From Phanerochaete sordida (taxonomy: Eukaryota > Basidiomycota > Agaricomycetes > Polyporales > Phanerochaetaceae), in NCBI GenBank assembly GCA_019973155.2, contig BPQB01000020.1:310001-374000 (forward strand): 64,000 nt of DNA, written 5' to 3'. The notes under the pieces were generated by a model. The model ran no database searches. It was not told the DNA's origin and saw only the letters and a program-made list of their open reading frames with translations. The translations under genes were made by a program, and so were the position numbers. Shown here one piece after another: positions 1 to 9,800 of the stretch. Each line of letters begins with the position of its first letter. Within the stretch, counting starts at the first letter, position 1.

Positions 1-367
1 GGACTTGGACTTGGGTTTGGAAGTTTGGATACTCACTTGCATAGATTCGGTCTCTTTTACTACTACTAATTTGGACAATGGATTATTTATTCTCGCATAC
101 AAGCACTGGTGTGATTCGAGGGTCCACAGTCTTGACCACAGTTGAAGCCCAGTGTACGCCATGAACGCGCGACGATGCGAGCGGCTGGTGGCTGACAGGA
201 CTCAGAGACGCGAGGCGAAGCAACACACGCATCTCCAGAAGAGGGAGAAGAGGTTAACGAAGACGGTTACGGTGAGTAGTGTGCGATACACGGTGCTCAG
301 TGGCGGACAGACGTCGATTATGAGCGCAACTCTCGCGAAAACAGTCTGTACATCTCCGCGAACTCTA
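1..367. other. Left-edge stretch without a recognisable gene
   Basis: No reading frame here shows domain-like composition or consistent splice sites. It is probably the 3' flank of the small minus-strand gene to the right. Confidence 0.3.
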
Positions 368-1019
368 TTACTGCATTGCACAATCAATTGCTGGCAACGG
401 CTGCCTATGCTTTGCCGTTTCCCCCACGCTGGCCTCGTCCGTTGCCACGATAGCGTTAAGCTCCCTGGTGAGGCCAAGCGAGGTCAGCCTCGGCTGCTTT
501 CGCGTCCGGCAAGCTGCTCACCTTTCGGCTATATACGACGCCTTGAGGTCGTACACGTACTCGATGCCGAGCGACACGGACGCGCGCGCGAATTCGCGGT
601 AGCCGTGCTCGGAGACGACGTGCGAGAGCTTGATCATGGTCTGTAGAGGGCGCGTTAGAGGTGGGTCACACGACCGCGGAGATCGTGACACGCACGCCGA
701 GGAGGGGCAGCTCCTCGAGGAGCAGCACCAGCTCTTCGCCGCCACAGGCGACCAGATCGCCGAAGTCTGCAACGGGTGCTCAGTCGCGGCGCCCCGCTCG
801 CCGCTTCCGTACTCACCGTCATACACATCTTCGAGCACTGTGTGCCGGCGCCACGATCAGCCAAACGCACGCACGCAGGGAGAGCGGACAACGCGCACCT
901 GCGCAGAGGAACGCCACCCAGCCGACGCCGAACGCGAGCCAGTGCGCGAGGAGCTGGAACGTGTGTGCGGCCGCGGAACCGGCGGCGCGAGTGTGTGTGC
1001 GGGTCTGTGTTTGCGGCAT
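368..1019 (-). CDS. Small hypothetical protein (about 142 aa, five exons)
   Basis: A reading frame starts at an ATG at 1019 and can be followed leftwards through four GT-AG introns of about 50-60 bp to a TAA at 368-370. All junctions keep the frame. The predicted protein begins with a Thr/Ala-rich N-terminus, then a hydrophobic stretch (FQLLAHWLAFGVGWVAFLCA, about residues 20-40), which could be a membrane segment. It continues with an acidic, Leu-rich part (GEELVLLLEELPLLG) and a region reading EYVYDLKASYIAER. I do not recognise a family. The evidence is only the consistency of splice sites with an open frame and typical intron lengths. Long shadow frames on the plus strand across 630-1540 are explained by high GC. 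Start and last exon are the least certain parts. Confidence 0.42.
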
Positions 1020-2172
1020 TTTGAAAATGCAGGGTCGGGAGGTGCGAACGTGCCGGGGCGACGCTTGGGCAGGGCGAGGAGGCCGGCTGGCGTGGCGCAG
1101 CGTCAGCCCGGGCGCGCGGTCATCCCTGCGTGTCAGCCCAGCGCGAGCCCCGCGCGCGATGTGCGGCGCCGGCTCCGGGGTGTGGCGTGTGATTATGGGG
1201 ATGGGGATGGGCCTGGCTGTGGGCGACGGGGTCTGGTCAGGCTGCAGTCGCCTGATCTGTGTTGGCTGTGCATGTTACATGGGTCGTGTATGCAACATAC
1301 GGCTTCACGAAGATATCCTGTCGTGGATGGCCCTCGTATTGACATCCTTCCAGAGGGCAAAAGCGAAGACGTCGCCGAGCTTGAAGTTGCATGGGGTGCC
1401 TTCGATACACCTGAGCGGAGATGGCCACTTCGCTGGTGAATGTGACAGTCGCGACGCATGCGCCAGGGGCATTATATGTCCTCGCAGTCTCGCACACACA
1501 TGTTCTAAGGCTCGACGCTCCTTCATACGTCCTCGCGAATGATGTATATCATTCGAAAGACTATCAAGGAAAGGTCTAAGCGAGCACGCATATCATGAAC
1601 GAGAAGAAGAACGAGCTGAGTAGGAGAGGGTGCGCGGCTGCAGACGAACCTCTGTTGGAAACAAAGGTACTTACCTCTTCCTGCCACTAGTACCCCGTTG
1701 AGCTGTCGGCCCAGAAACTGGGGTGTATACGACGAGCGTTGGAAGACGGCGGCCGACTCGCGCCGCTTACACCACCTGTTCTGCGCATGCCGCTGTAGAT
1801 TCTCCAGCGCCAATTTTCGATACAGCACGCTTGCCCCTGAGGTTTTTTGAAGAATACTCACAAAATATTGACTATACGCTACGCACAGTGCTTATGATGT
1901 GTGAGGAGTAGCGAGGCAGAGCGAGACCGAGCGTATTTACGCCGAGCCTCGCCCTGCGGAGATTTCCAGAGCTTTTGATGCAGCGGGTCCATGTAGGCGC
2001 GCACAGCCCACTTCTCTCTGCCCCACATCGTCGTCGTCGTCGCGGACGCCCTGCTCGCTACTCTCCCCAGCGTGCACGCCCTCTTCATCTCACCCCAAGT
2101 ACCATTGAATGTCTCAATAGTCCTACGATCCATACACCCCACCTAATACACCCCCACTGTCTCTGACTCGCC
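1020..2172. other. Intergenic region between divergent genes
   Basis: Holds the 5' flanks of the small minus-strand gene and of the plus-strand transporter. The reading frames inside it are short, overlap each other on both strands and lack domain-like composition. I see no RNA gene or repeat. Confidence 0.35.
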
Positions 2173-3969
2173 ATGAACGGATACGACCCAGCTTCCTCGC
2201 GGCATCACACAGGCTGGACAGCATACGACGCCCGCGACGAAAACCGTGTGGGGCAGGAGCCAAGCTGGCTGGCCAGTTTCGCCCCCTCCTCTTATCGCCA
2301 GGCACTCCCCATCCATAATGACGCCGGGCGGTCTTCATCGCCGTTCCACCGATTGCGAAAAGCTTTCGCTCGCAGACTCGCCCATCTGACCGGCGCCGCC
2401 CACCCTACCCGACGATCCATGCTCACAAGACAGCCGTCTACGAGTCCCCCGTGGATGACACTCCCCGGCGCAGAGGCATTGCGCTTTGTGCTCCTCTGCG
2501 CCCTGTGGTATGCCTCCTCTGCACTCTCTTCCAACACCGGGAAGGTTATCCTGAATCAATTCCGCTATCCGGTGACCCTCACTTTCGTCCAATTCGGCTT
2601 CGTCGCCCTCTTCTGCCTGCTCTTCATGAGCCCCGCCGTGCGGTTCAGCAGACTGCGAGCACCAACACGGGCGATTCTGCGCGACACCCTGCCCATGGGC
2701 TGCTTCCAGGTCGGCGGGCATATCTTCTCGAGCATGGCTATCTCTCGGATCCCCGTCAGCACGGTCCACACTATCAAGGTACGCACTTTATGAACCTTCT
2801 GATGAAAGTCCTGCTGAACGAGTGGCTTCCAGGCCCTCTCCCCGCTGTTCACGGTCGCGACATACGCGCTGCTGTTCGGCGTATCCTACAGCGCACAAAC
2901 ATACATCTCATTAATTCCGCTCACTGTCGGCGTGATGCTTGCGTGCAGCTTCGACATGTCCGCGTCAAACGCTATCGGGCTCCTCTGCGCGTTCGGCTCC
3001 GCGCTCGTTTTCGTGTCGTCGAATATCTTCTTCAAGAAGATTATGCCTTCGAACGGGTCGCATGGCGCGGGTTCGGGCTCGGCACACAAGCTGGACAAGG
3101 TCAACTTGCTGTTCTACTCGTCGAGCATGGCGTTCATCCTCATGATACCCATCTGGCTGTGGACGGACCTGCCCAAGTTCCTCGCGGAGCCCACGACGCA
3201 CGTTGCACACCCGTCACATCCGGTGCCGGCGCACAACAACATCACGATGTACTTCATCGCGAACGGGTCGGTGCACTTCCTGCAGAACGTGCTCGCGTTC
3301 GTCATCCTAGCGCGCACGTCGCCAGTGACATACAGCATCGCGTCGCTGGTCAAGCGGGTCGCGGTCATCTGCGCAGCGGTCGTCTGGTTCTCGCAACGCG
3401 TGCACCCTGTGCAGGGCCTCGGCATTTGCATGACCTTCGGCGGGCTGTACCTGTACAACAAGGCGATCAAGAAGGGCGACGTGGACCGGGGCGAGCGCAA
3501 GGTGCGCCGCATCGAGAAGGCGTGGGAGGGCGAGTTGCCGCTGTCGAAGGACGAGGCCGACAGCGACGTGGAGCGCATGGTGGCGCCCGCGCTGCCGGCG
3601 CAGGCGCAGCTGCACGCGAGCTTCGCGCGCTCGCACCCGCCGACACGCCCGCCGTACACGTCGTCGTACTCGCAGGCGCACCCACACGGACACCCGAACC
3701 TGCACATCACGATCGACCCGCGCACGCCTGTGCACGCGAAGGCCGGCGCCAAGGGCGACGAGCCCGACGTGTCGCCGACCAAGTCGTATCCCTCGCCGCC
3801 GCCGTCGCTCGACTCGCCGCCAGCTAGCAGCGCGATCGAGCAGCATGCGTGGCCGATGAAGAAGCGGCGCGGGACGGTCAACCACGGGCACGCGGGCTCG
3901 CACGGGAGCGACGCCGGCGCGGGCGCAGGGTTCGCGGAGCAGCCGCTCGTGGCCGCGGTGGCGGCGTAA
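2173..3969 (+). CDS. Triose-phosphate transporter (TPT) family carrier, SLY41-like
   Basis: Two exons (2173-2778 and 2833-3969) joined across a 54-bp GT-AG intron in phase 0 give a 580-aa protein. Residues about 95-430 form the drug/metabolite-transporter fold. Hydrophobic helices start at ALRFVLLCALWYASSALSSN. The hallmark TVHTIKALSPLFTV spans the intron, and KVNLLFYSSSMAFI, TSPVTYSIASLVKRVAVI and GLGICMTFGGLYLYNKAIKK are further family signatures. The best known relative is yeast Sly41, an ER/Golgi-associated member; substrate cannot be read from sequence. The N-terminus (about 90 aa) and the long Pro/His/Ser-rich C-terminal tail (from about residue 445) are low-complexity and presumably cytosolic. 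The gene converges with the eIF4E-like gene downstream. Family assignment is secure; substrate unknown. Confidence 0.9.
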
Positions 3970-4536
3970 TGCGTTTTGCTACGGACATCTGGAGTACCTT
4001 ATAGTATGTATGACAGCAAGGTGCCGTGATACCCCTTTCCCTGGACTGTGGGCATGTTGACTTACGCTCTATCTCCCGCGCGTCCTGCCAGTGCTGCCTC
4101 ATTTTCTTGCTTTTTGTGAACCCTTCTTTGCACATAGACTTTTCGTAGTTCAGCAAGCGACATATCTCGAGTATAATTATGCATGAGCTCTGCGATCTTG
4201 GAATGTGCTGGTGGCCGAGCCTATGCGCTCCTTGGAAAGGATAGCTGGCGTACATGGGCGCATGCCTGGATCGCACTTGGCACAAAGCGAATCGAAAGCG
4301 ACAACCGCGAGACCAAGTAGAGTTTGAATGAAAGGCGCGACTTAGATCACAACCTGTACAGTAGAGCTACATGAGTTGGAACAGGCTACACCAAGAGGGC
4401 CCCTGAGGCCCATGTTCACGCTATCGAGACAGAAAGGGAGCCCTTGCAGCTCATGACAGTGGCGTACGGTCGGCAGCAGCAGGGACACGGAAACTGGACT
4501 TGTCTTGCATGGAGTCTGAACGTAACACGAGAGTGG
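3970..4536. other. Convergent 3' flanks
   Basis: Region between the stop codons of the convergent transporter and eIF4E-like genes. It should hold both 3' UTRs. No further gene is supported. Confidence 0.4.
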
Positions 4537-5525
4537 TCAGAATCGCTGCCCGGCTCTTCTTGCGACGGACGCACCGTTGTTCGATTTGTACTCCATGTTC
4601 GTGGATGCTGGAAGGTTCAGCACTCTTCGGATTGTTTGGCTATGGCGCACGGTGAGCATGCCCGTTTCCTTCGGACGAGCCGTAATGCCACTCACTTAAT
4701 CCGCTCCTTAACCTTCGGGTCCGCCTCGTAGCGGTTCCATAGCGAGATGATGTCCTCGTTCTGGCGCACGCTTATCGTGCAGCCGCAAATTTCAGGCCAC
4801 TGCTCGTCCTTGCCGCCCTCCCGCTCCTCCGGCGTCGATTCCGGCTCGCAGTCCGCGAACTGGTCGCCGATGATGGCGAGCACGAGGTCCTCCCATAGCC
4901 GGTCGGCCACGCCCTTGCGCAGGCGGATGATCCACTTGCCCCCAGAGAGGTTCAGCGGATCCTCCCACACGGGCCGGCGGATGCCCGAGTGGAAGAGGAG
5001 GTAGTCTGTCGTGGGGAGCAGACTCGAGGGCGGGTTTATGTGCGTCCATAGTGACCAGAATGACTCCACCTGACCTCGGGTGAGCAACGCTCCTTAGTGT
5101 CGCGCAAAGACGCAGCTCACCGAGCTGAACGAAGAGATCTTCTTAATGCCTTCTTCGTAGTTCGTGATCTTGTTGCCTGGTGCGCGCTGCTGGCGGAACC
5201 AGAAGACCCATCTGAGGAGAGGCAAGTTAGAGCTATGACGCGCTCTTACGCGTGAAGAGGTACGAACATACGTGTTGCGCAGGGGGTGTACGCTCGCGGT
5301 ACCATTCGGGCCTCCAGAGACCGAGCTCTTCTCCTTCACCGACGATTTTTCGTCGCCCGATCCCGACAATGACGTCGAGAAGTGGCGGGAAGACGGCGCG
5401 CGCACGCGCCCTGGCGTCGTCGGGGGATTCTGGGGCTGCGCCTCAGACGTCTGCGTCGCCGTCGCGCCGTTGCCCGAGTTGGCGAGGAAACGCGACTGTG
5501 AGTGGTTCGAGAAGTAGCCGGCCAT
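4537..5525 (-). CDS. Eukaryotic translation initiation factor 4E family, class II (4EHP-like)
   Basis: Four exons give about 273 aa. Exon 1 (5272-5525) encodes an 80-aa Ser/Pro-rich tail ending in the eIF4E core start HPLRNTWVFWF. Exon 2 carries NKITNYEEGIKKISSFSS, exon 3 VESFWSLWTHI, RRPVWEDPLNLSGGKWIIRL and LWEDLVLAIIGDQF, and the last exon INQTIRRVLNLPASTNMEYK. The cap-binding Trp equivalent to mammalian W102 is present in VWED. The position equivalent to W56 is Tyr, the signature of class-II eIF4E (4EHP/eIF4E2), which usually act as translational repressors or specialised cap binders. An acidic insertion of about 20 residues follows IIGDQFADC. The start is the ATG at 5525, since the longer frame begins with TTG. 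The gene is divergent from Kei1, with 389 bp between starts. Confidence 0.9.
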
Positions 5526-5914
5526 GGGACGATCGGGACGGGGCAAGTTTCAGTAAAGATTTTGGTATTGAGGCGGAGGCTTGGACGGCTGAAAGCGTGT
5601 GGCGAAGGATTATCTGAGCAGGTATCTGCAGAAGCAGGCGTGAAGACCAACTAAGAGCAAGGAAGCGGGGATCGTGGCGAGGTGCGCAGAGTGGTGGTGG
5701 TGGAAAGCAAAGTGAATTTCTGGGCGACGGACCGGGCGCAGAATTTCCGCGCGATCAACCAGCACCCAGCACCGCTCACACACACGCACGCTTTGCTTAC
5801 GACCACCACCACTTCCTCCACGACCCTCCCCGCGCTTTCCTACGGGCCTCCAGCTGCGCGACGACAGCGACCGCTCCTGAACGTTGCACGGTGTACGCCC
5901 TGCGCGATACCCCG
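5526..5914. promoter_or_regulatory. Shared divergent promoter region (eIF4E-like / Kei1)
   Basis: The 389 bp between the two ATGs must contain both promoters. The right half has CA-rich and CCACCACC tracts directly upstream of Kei1. No clear TATA box was seen. Confidence 0.35.
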
Positions 5915-7083
5915 ATGAAGCTCACGCTCCGTCAAGAGTGGCGGCTCAGGCCCTTCTCGTCCTTCCTGGGCTACTACGACATCAAGATTGGTGTCACCTG
6001 CGCCATCTTGTTCGCCGTCAGTGTGCATGCTGGCAGTCGCCTGCCTACCCTGACCCCTCGCTTTAGGTCCTGAACAAGGTCGCGGGTGTCTACGGGCTCA
6101 TCTCGGTGCTGACGGGCGCGGGTGTCACCGCAGCACAGCTCAGCTTGTACATATACTCTGTCCTCGGACTCGTCGCATTTGCGTGGGGTCTGAAAGCTGT
6201 TGGACAGGTGAGTCTCCTCAACCCTTCAGATGAACGTATACCAAAGTCCGACGCTCGCAGGAAGACCCGAAGAACACGCTTTACTTCGCGCATGTGTTCT
6301 TTGCAGACCACATCATTGGGACTGCCTGGACAGTGTTCTTCGCCGTCGTATGGTGGGTTTACACTCCCCACGATGGACGACGCGACATCCAGTCCGCAGC
6401 ACAGCGAGAGATCATGGAGGCTGGCGGAGGTGGTGTCACCAACATGACTGAAGCGGAGCGCGCAGCAGCTGCTGGGGTGTTGTGGGATCAGGAGAAGGGC
6501 ACTGCAGCAACCGTGATCATCCTAGGCTGGCTCAGCAAGGTGCGTAAGCGTGTCGCTGCCGTGTCCGCCGTCCTCACAGCCCGCGCCCCAGATCTACTTC
6601 GCGCTGCTCATCTACTCCTACGCCGTCCATCTCCGGAAAGGCTCCTACCGCGCACTCCCACGTTCGCGCCCGACGGGCTCGCCGTACGCCGGTGTCGCGA
6701 CGCTGCCCGACGAAGAGGAAGACCCTGAGGACTTCTATCTCCTGCCTGTACGTGGTCCGCCCACGTCCGCCCACGCGCACACACCCAGCGGCTCCTCCAT
6801 CTCCAGCTTCGCCGATTTCGTCAGCGCCCCGGGTCGCGCTCGCCGGGGCCCCAAGGGCGTCCGTAAGCCGTCTGCGCTCAACCCCGCGAACGCTAAGGGC
6901 GACGACGAGGTCGACGAGGTCCTCTTCGACGAGGACGAGCTTGCCGCCGGCGCACTCACCAAGGGTAGCACCGACGCTGAAAGCGCGAGCGGCAGCGGAG
7001 GGCGCGAGTCGCCCGATGACGATCAGGTATACACCCCCGGAGGCACCGCCTCGAGACGTCCCAGCCGAGCCGTCCGCCCTTGA
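5915..7083 (+). CDS. KEI1: Inositol phosphorylceramide synthase regulatory subunit Kei1
   Basis: Four exons (5915-6016, 6067-6207, 6261-6539, 6592-7083) give 337 aa in frame. The N-terminal half holds the Kei1 (formerly DUF1753) pattern: a positively charged start, then FSSFLGYYDIKIGVTCAILFA, VLNKVAGVYGLISVLTGAG, LYIYSVLGLVAFAWGLKAV, YFAHVFFADHIIGTAWTVFF and KIYFALLIYSYAVHLRKGSY, i.e. about four membrane segments. The C-terminal third is acidic and Ser/Pro-rich. In yeast Kei1 is an essential Golgi partner of Aur1, which transfers phosphoinositol to ceramide; that role is inferred here by family. Yeast Kei1 is processed by Kex2; dibasic-type sites exist in the tail but I cannot assign one. The gene converges with the PQ-loop gene, with about 100 bp between stops. 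Confidence 0.88.
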
Positions 7084-7185
7084 CCTTTCCTTCCTGTAGA
7101 GTCTCTTTTGGTTCCCCTCATCTACGGTCATTATAATTCTAGTAATGCTCTGGAATCAAGCATCTGGATATCTGTGGTCTACCAT

Positions 7186-8304
7186 CTATTCTGTCGATGA
7201 GTGCTTATCTTCCTCTGCGTGATCATCTGCAGCCTGCAACTCCGCTGGCGATTTCACCGAACGAGACTCTTCGTCGGCTTCCCGGGCAGCAGCAGCCTCA
7301 CGTCGGCGCCGCTTCCGGGCCAAGGGATTGAGTATGAGGGCAAGCACGATGACGACGCCGTCTAGGACCTATACATTGGTCAAGTCAACCTGCGCCATCA
7401 CGTATACGAGACCGTGACGCCTACCACAACCAACGAATACGCAACCCCCGCGATCACGTCGAACTTTGACTTGAACACGAGCGAGAGGTCACTGAACACT
7501 CCGCCGAGCAGGTCTATCGCGATGAACGGGATAGAGATGCCAATCACCTCGCGGTACTTGTAGATTTCGTAGTACTGCGGACTAAGAGCACAGCTTGATT
7601 AGCCAGCATCCGCGAGGAGGTGGCACGATACTGACAATAGGCCGAGGGAAATGATGGTGGATGCCATGATCCCGAAGAACTGCGTCCCGCGAAGGTTGCC
7701 TGCGCGGAAGGAGGGCTGGCGGCTGTGATCAGCTGAGGCACAAGGTTACAAACTCTCATATACGCACGCGTACTGCGTATACCATGCCGACCTCAAAGCC
7801 TGCCTGGCATAGTATGACGATAGTGAACAGCGCAACGCAGACCTTGAGAGGTCGCTTTCGGCCGTAGTACTGACACTTCACCGCCAAGTCAAATCAGCGA
7901 TTTCGCCACCCATAATCAGTGCGCTGGACCGACCTGCGCCCACGACACCAGCGACAGAAAACCAAAGATCTGCGGCTGCACGATGAGGGGGACGTTCAGA
8001 TCCTGCACGATGGCGTATACGCCGAGAAACCACGCCGAGATGCTCCACATCAGCCTGCTCGCCGCCTTCAGCTGCGCGCGTCCAGCGACCCGAGGGCGAT
8101 GTACTCACACCAAATAGTCTGACAGCCCCTCCGTGGACTTCTCCCGCCAGCTCTTCCAGACCTGGGGCAGGAGCTGGATCATCCAGCACACCGTCCCTGC
8201 GCGCGTGAGTCTCAGCGGTCAGAAGCCCCCTCTGGCGTCATCGACTCTGGACATTTCGCACCCAGTGTCCCGAGCACATTCTCTGCGACAGCATTGGCGG
8301 GCAT
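7186..8304 (-). CDS. PQ-loop repeat membrane protein
   Basis: Six exons give about 259 aa. Two PQ-loop motifs are visible: LLPQVWKSWREKSTEGLS (about residues 23-41) and LFPQYYEIYKYREVIGIS (about 146-164). They are spaced as in seven-helix PQ-loop/SWEET-related transporters. Hydrophobic segments between them include SAWFLGVYAIVQDLNVPLIV, VCVALFTIVILCQAGFEVGMVYAV and VLDGVVIVLALILN. The short cytosolic tail is basic then acidic. The family includes vacuolar or lysosomal basic-amino-acid and cystine exporters; which substrate applies is not evident. The intron ends that keep the frame are the second AG in two cases, so those acceptors deserve an RNA check. The chosen start is the first in-frame ATG, at 8304. 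Confidence 0.85.
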
Positions 8305-8882
8305 GCGGCGGCAGGGGCACGCAGAGCGGCGGCGGCCTCGCTTGCGGTAACGTGGGTGTCCAGCGAGAGGACGCCACGAAGGCGGCGCGCGGCTTTATCG
8401 AGCCGTGCCGCGATCAGCAGCCGTGAGACTTTTCAGCCATTTGCTGTATGTAAGTATTCTGCGACAGCAAATAGATGAAAACAATGCGCCATGGAGAGCG
8501 TGAAGATGTCCTAGCCTGCGGGAAAGACGAAGATCTGGGGGTATGGAGGTGGGATCGTTGCACAGAGTCTTCTACCGGTCTATCGAGTAGCAGTACGACG
8601 CAATCGCTGTTAATCGCTGGTCAGCATTAATCCTGGAGTGCAGTTTGAGCTATATTACAACACCTTTGATAGTTTGGGGCAGGTGGTGATCTATGTCTGG
8701 TGGTCTGCTGTTAAATCCGCCGCAGAATCTTCAGCGATGTTCGATCGCGTGCGACTCCGCCCACAAAAAATGTCTGCACGAACAAAATAGAGCCATCGCT
8801 GCAACTGGAAACGATGACCGAGTCTTCCACATAGCGCAGCTTTATTAAATGACGGCTCTAGTCCAGGAGTGGTTTAAAGATG
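8305..8882. other. Intergenic, AT-richer than neighbours
   Basis: Upstream flank of the PQ-loop gene. No gene, RNA or repeat could be supported here. Confidence 0.3.
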
Positions 8883-9494
8883 TGTCGGAAAACTGGAAAT
8901 TTCCTGAGCCGGCCTAATTTGCCCCGCACAGGCCTGGTCAGGCGATTAGGCGCCGCGCCGCCTGAGATGGTTCAAAGATGCACCCTACGGACTGATCAGG
9001 CTCGGTCAGGCTGATCAGGCCTGATACGGCCTTACGGTCCTGGCCAGGCGTGGTCAGACCTGATCAGGCTGTGAGTATATGAATGATAAAACAGTTGTCC
9101 ACTTGCGCTGTGTGACTGTAGTCACTGTACACGCAAGTGCGCCTTCACGTAGTAAGTGCTACAGCAGCTACCCGCAAGTAGTAAGTATGAAGTTCACTGT
9201 TACTGACCTTTTTGTGAGGATGCTCGTAATTTACCCGTCCACTCTGAGGTTCGATCTCTCACCTCCTGGTGTGTTAGCCTTCCTCACATACGCTTTTACC
9301 ATTCATCTACGCGTCTGGGACATGCGAGGGGACATCTGGAGTATGAACGATACCTATGACGTCACCGTCTCCCAACGACCCGCGAGTCCTACGGGCCAAG
9401 CGCCGGACACCGCGCGCGAGACCTTGACTTGGTCAGGTCTGGTCAGGTCTGATCAGGCTGTCAGACCTGATCAGGTTTTTCTGGTTTTCCGACA
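8883..9494. mobile_element. Putative 612-bp non-autonomous TIR element rich in TGATCAGG repeats
   Basis: The left end reads TGTCGGAAAACTGGAAA. The reverse complement of the right end reads TGTCGGAAAACCAGAAA, so 15 of 17 bases match. Both subterminal zones are packed with variants of CCTGATCAGG / GGTCAGGTC (about 8960-9070 and 9428-9476). The interior holds a 40-bp interrupted palindrome (9100-9139). No transposase frame is present. A target-site duplication is not clear: only a TG dinucleotide flanks both ends. A 161-aa frame crossing the right end (9079-9564) has no domain-like composition. It could be a MITE-like element or simply a clustered repeat. Confidence 0.42.
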
Positions 9495-9728
9495 TGGGCA
9501 TAAAACAAATGAAAGCAAGGAGATACAGAGTATTCGCGTCCAAAATATTGTAAGATATCCATGATGCAGAACAGATGCCACAGTGCACGCCTGTCGCCGT
9601 GTCACTATGTTGCGTAGAGAGCTTCCTATGAGGTCTAGGGCCTGCCTAGAGCTACAGCAAGAGTCCAGAGCGTGAGTCAGGATGACAGCATGGAGCCGCA
9701 TAAGCCTCGGCAAATGCCGAACCCGAGA

Positions 9729-9738
9729 CCAATATAAG
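9729..9738 (+). promoter_or_regulatory. CCAAT/TATA-like element
   Basis: CCAATATAAG lies about 65 bp upstream of the ATG at 9801, a fitting distance for a basidiomycete core promoter. Confidence 0.35.
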
Positions 9739-9800
9739 ACCAGCCCAAGCGCAGCTCGCCCGATTATACCCCTTTACCCCCGACCACCACAATCCGAATC

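Noticed and set aside
661..1542. 293-aa plus-strand frame over the first minus-strand gene
   Set aside because: Arg/Ser/Ala-rich high-GC shadow with no motif; the minus strand gives a spliced frame with consistent introns.
2451..3827. 458-aa frame within the transporter gene
   Set aside because: Out-of-frame shadow, His/Arg-rich, of a clearly recognisable TPT-family protein.
9240..9275. tRNA-like T-arm (GAGGTTCGATCTCTCAC)
   Set aside because: No matching acceptor stem, D-arm or anticodon arm at the right spacing.
9079..9564. 161-aa frame in the TGATCAGG element
   Set aside because: Crosses the inverted end and repeat cluster, with no domain-like composition or start context.
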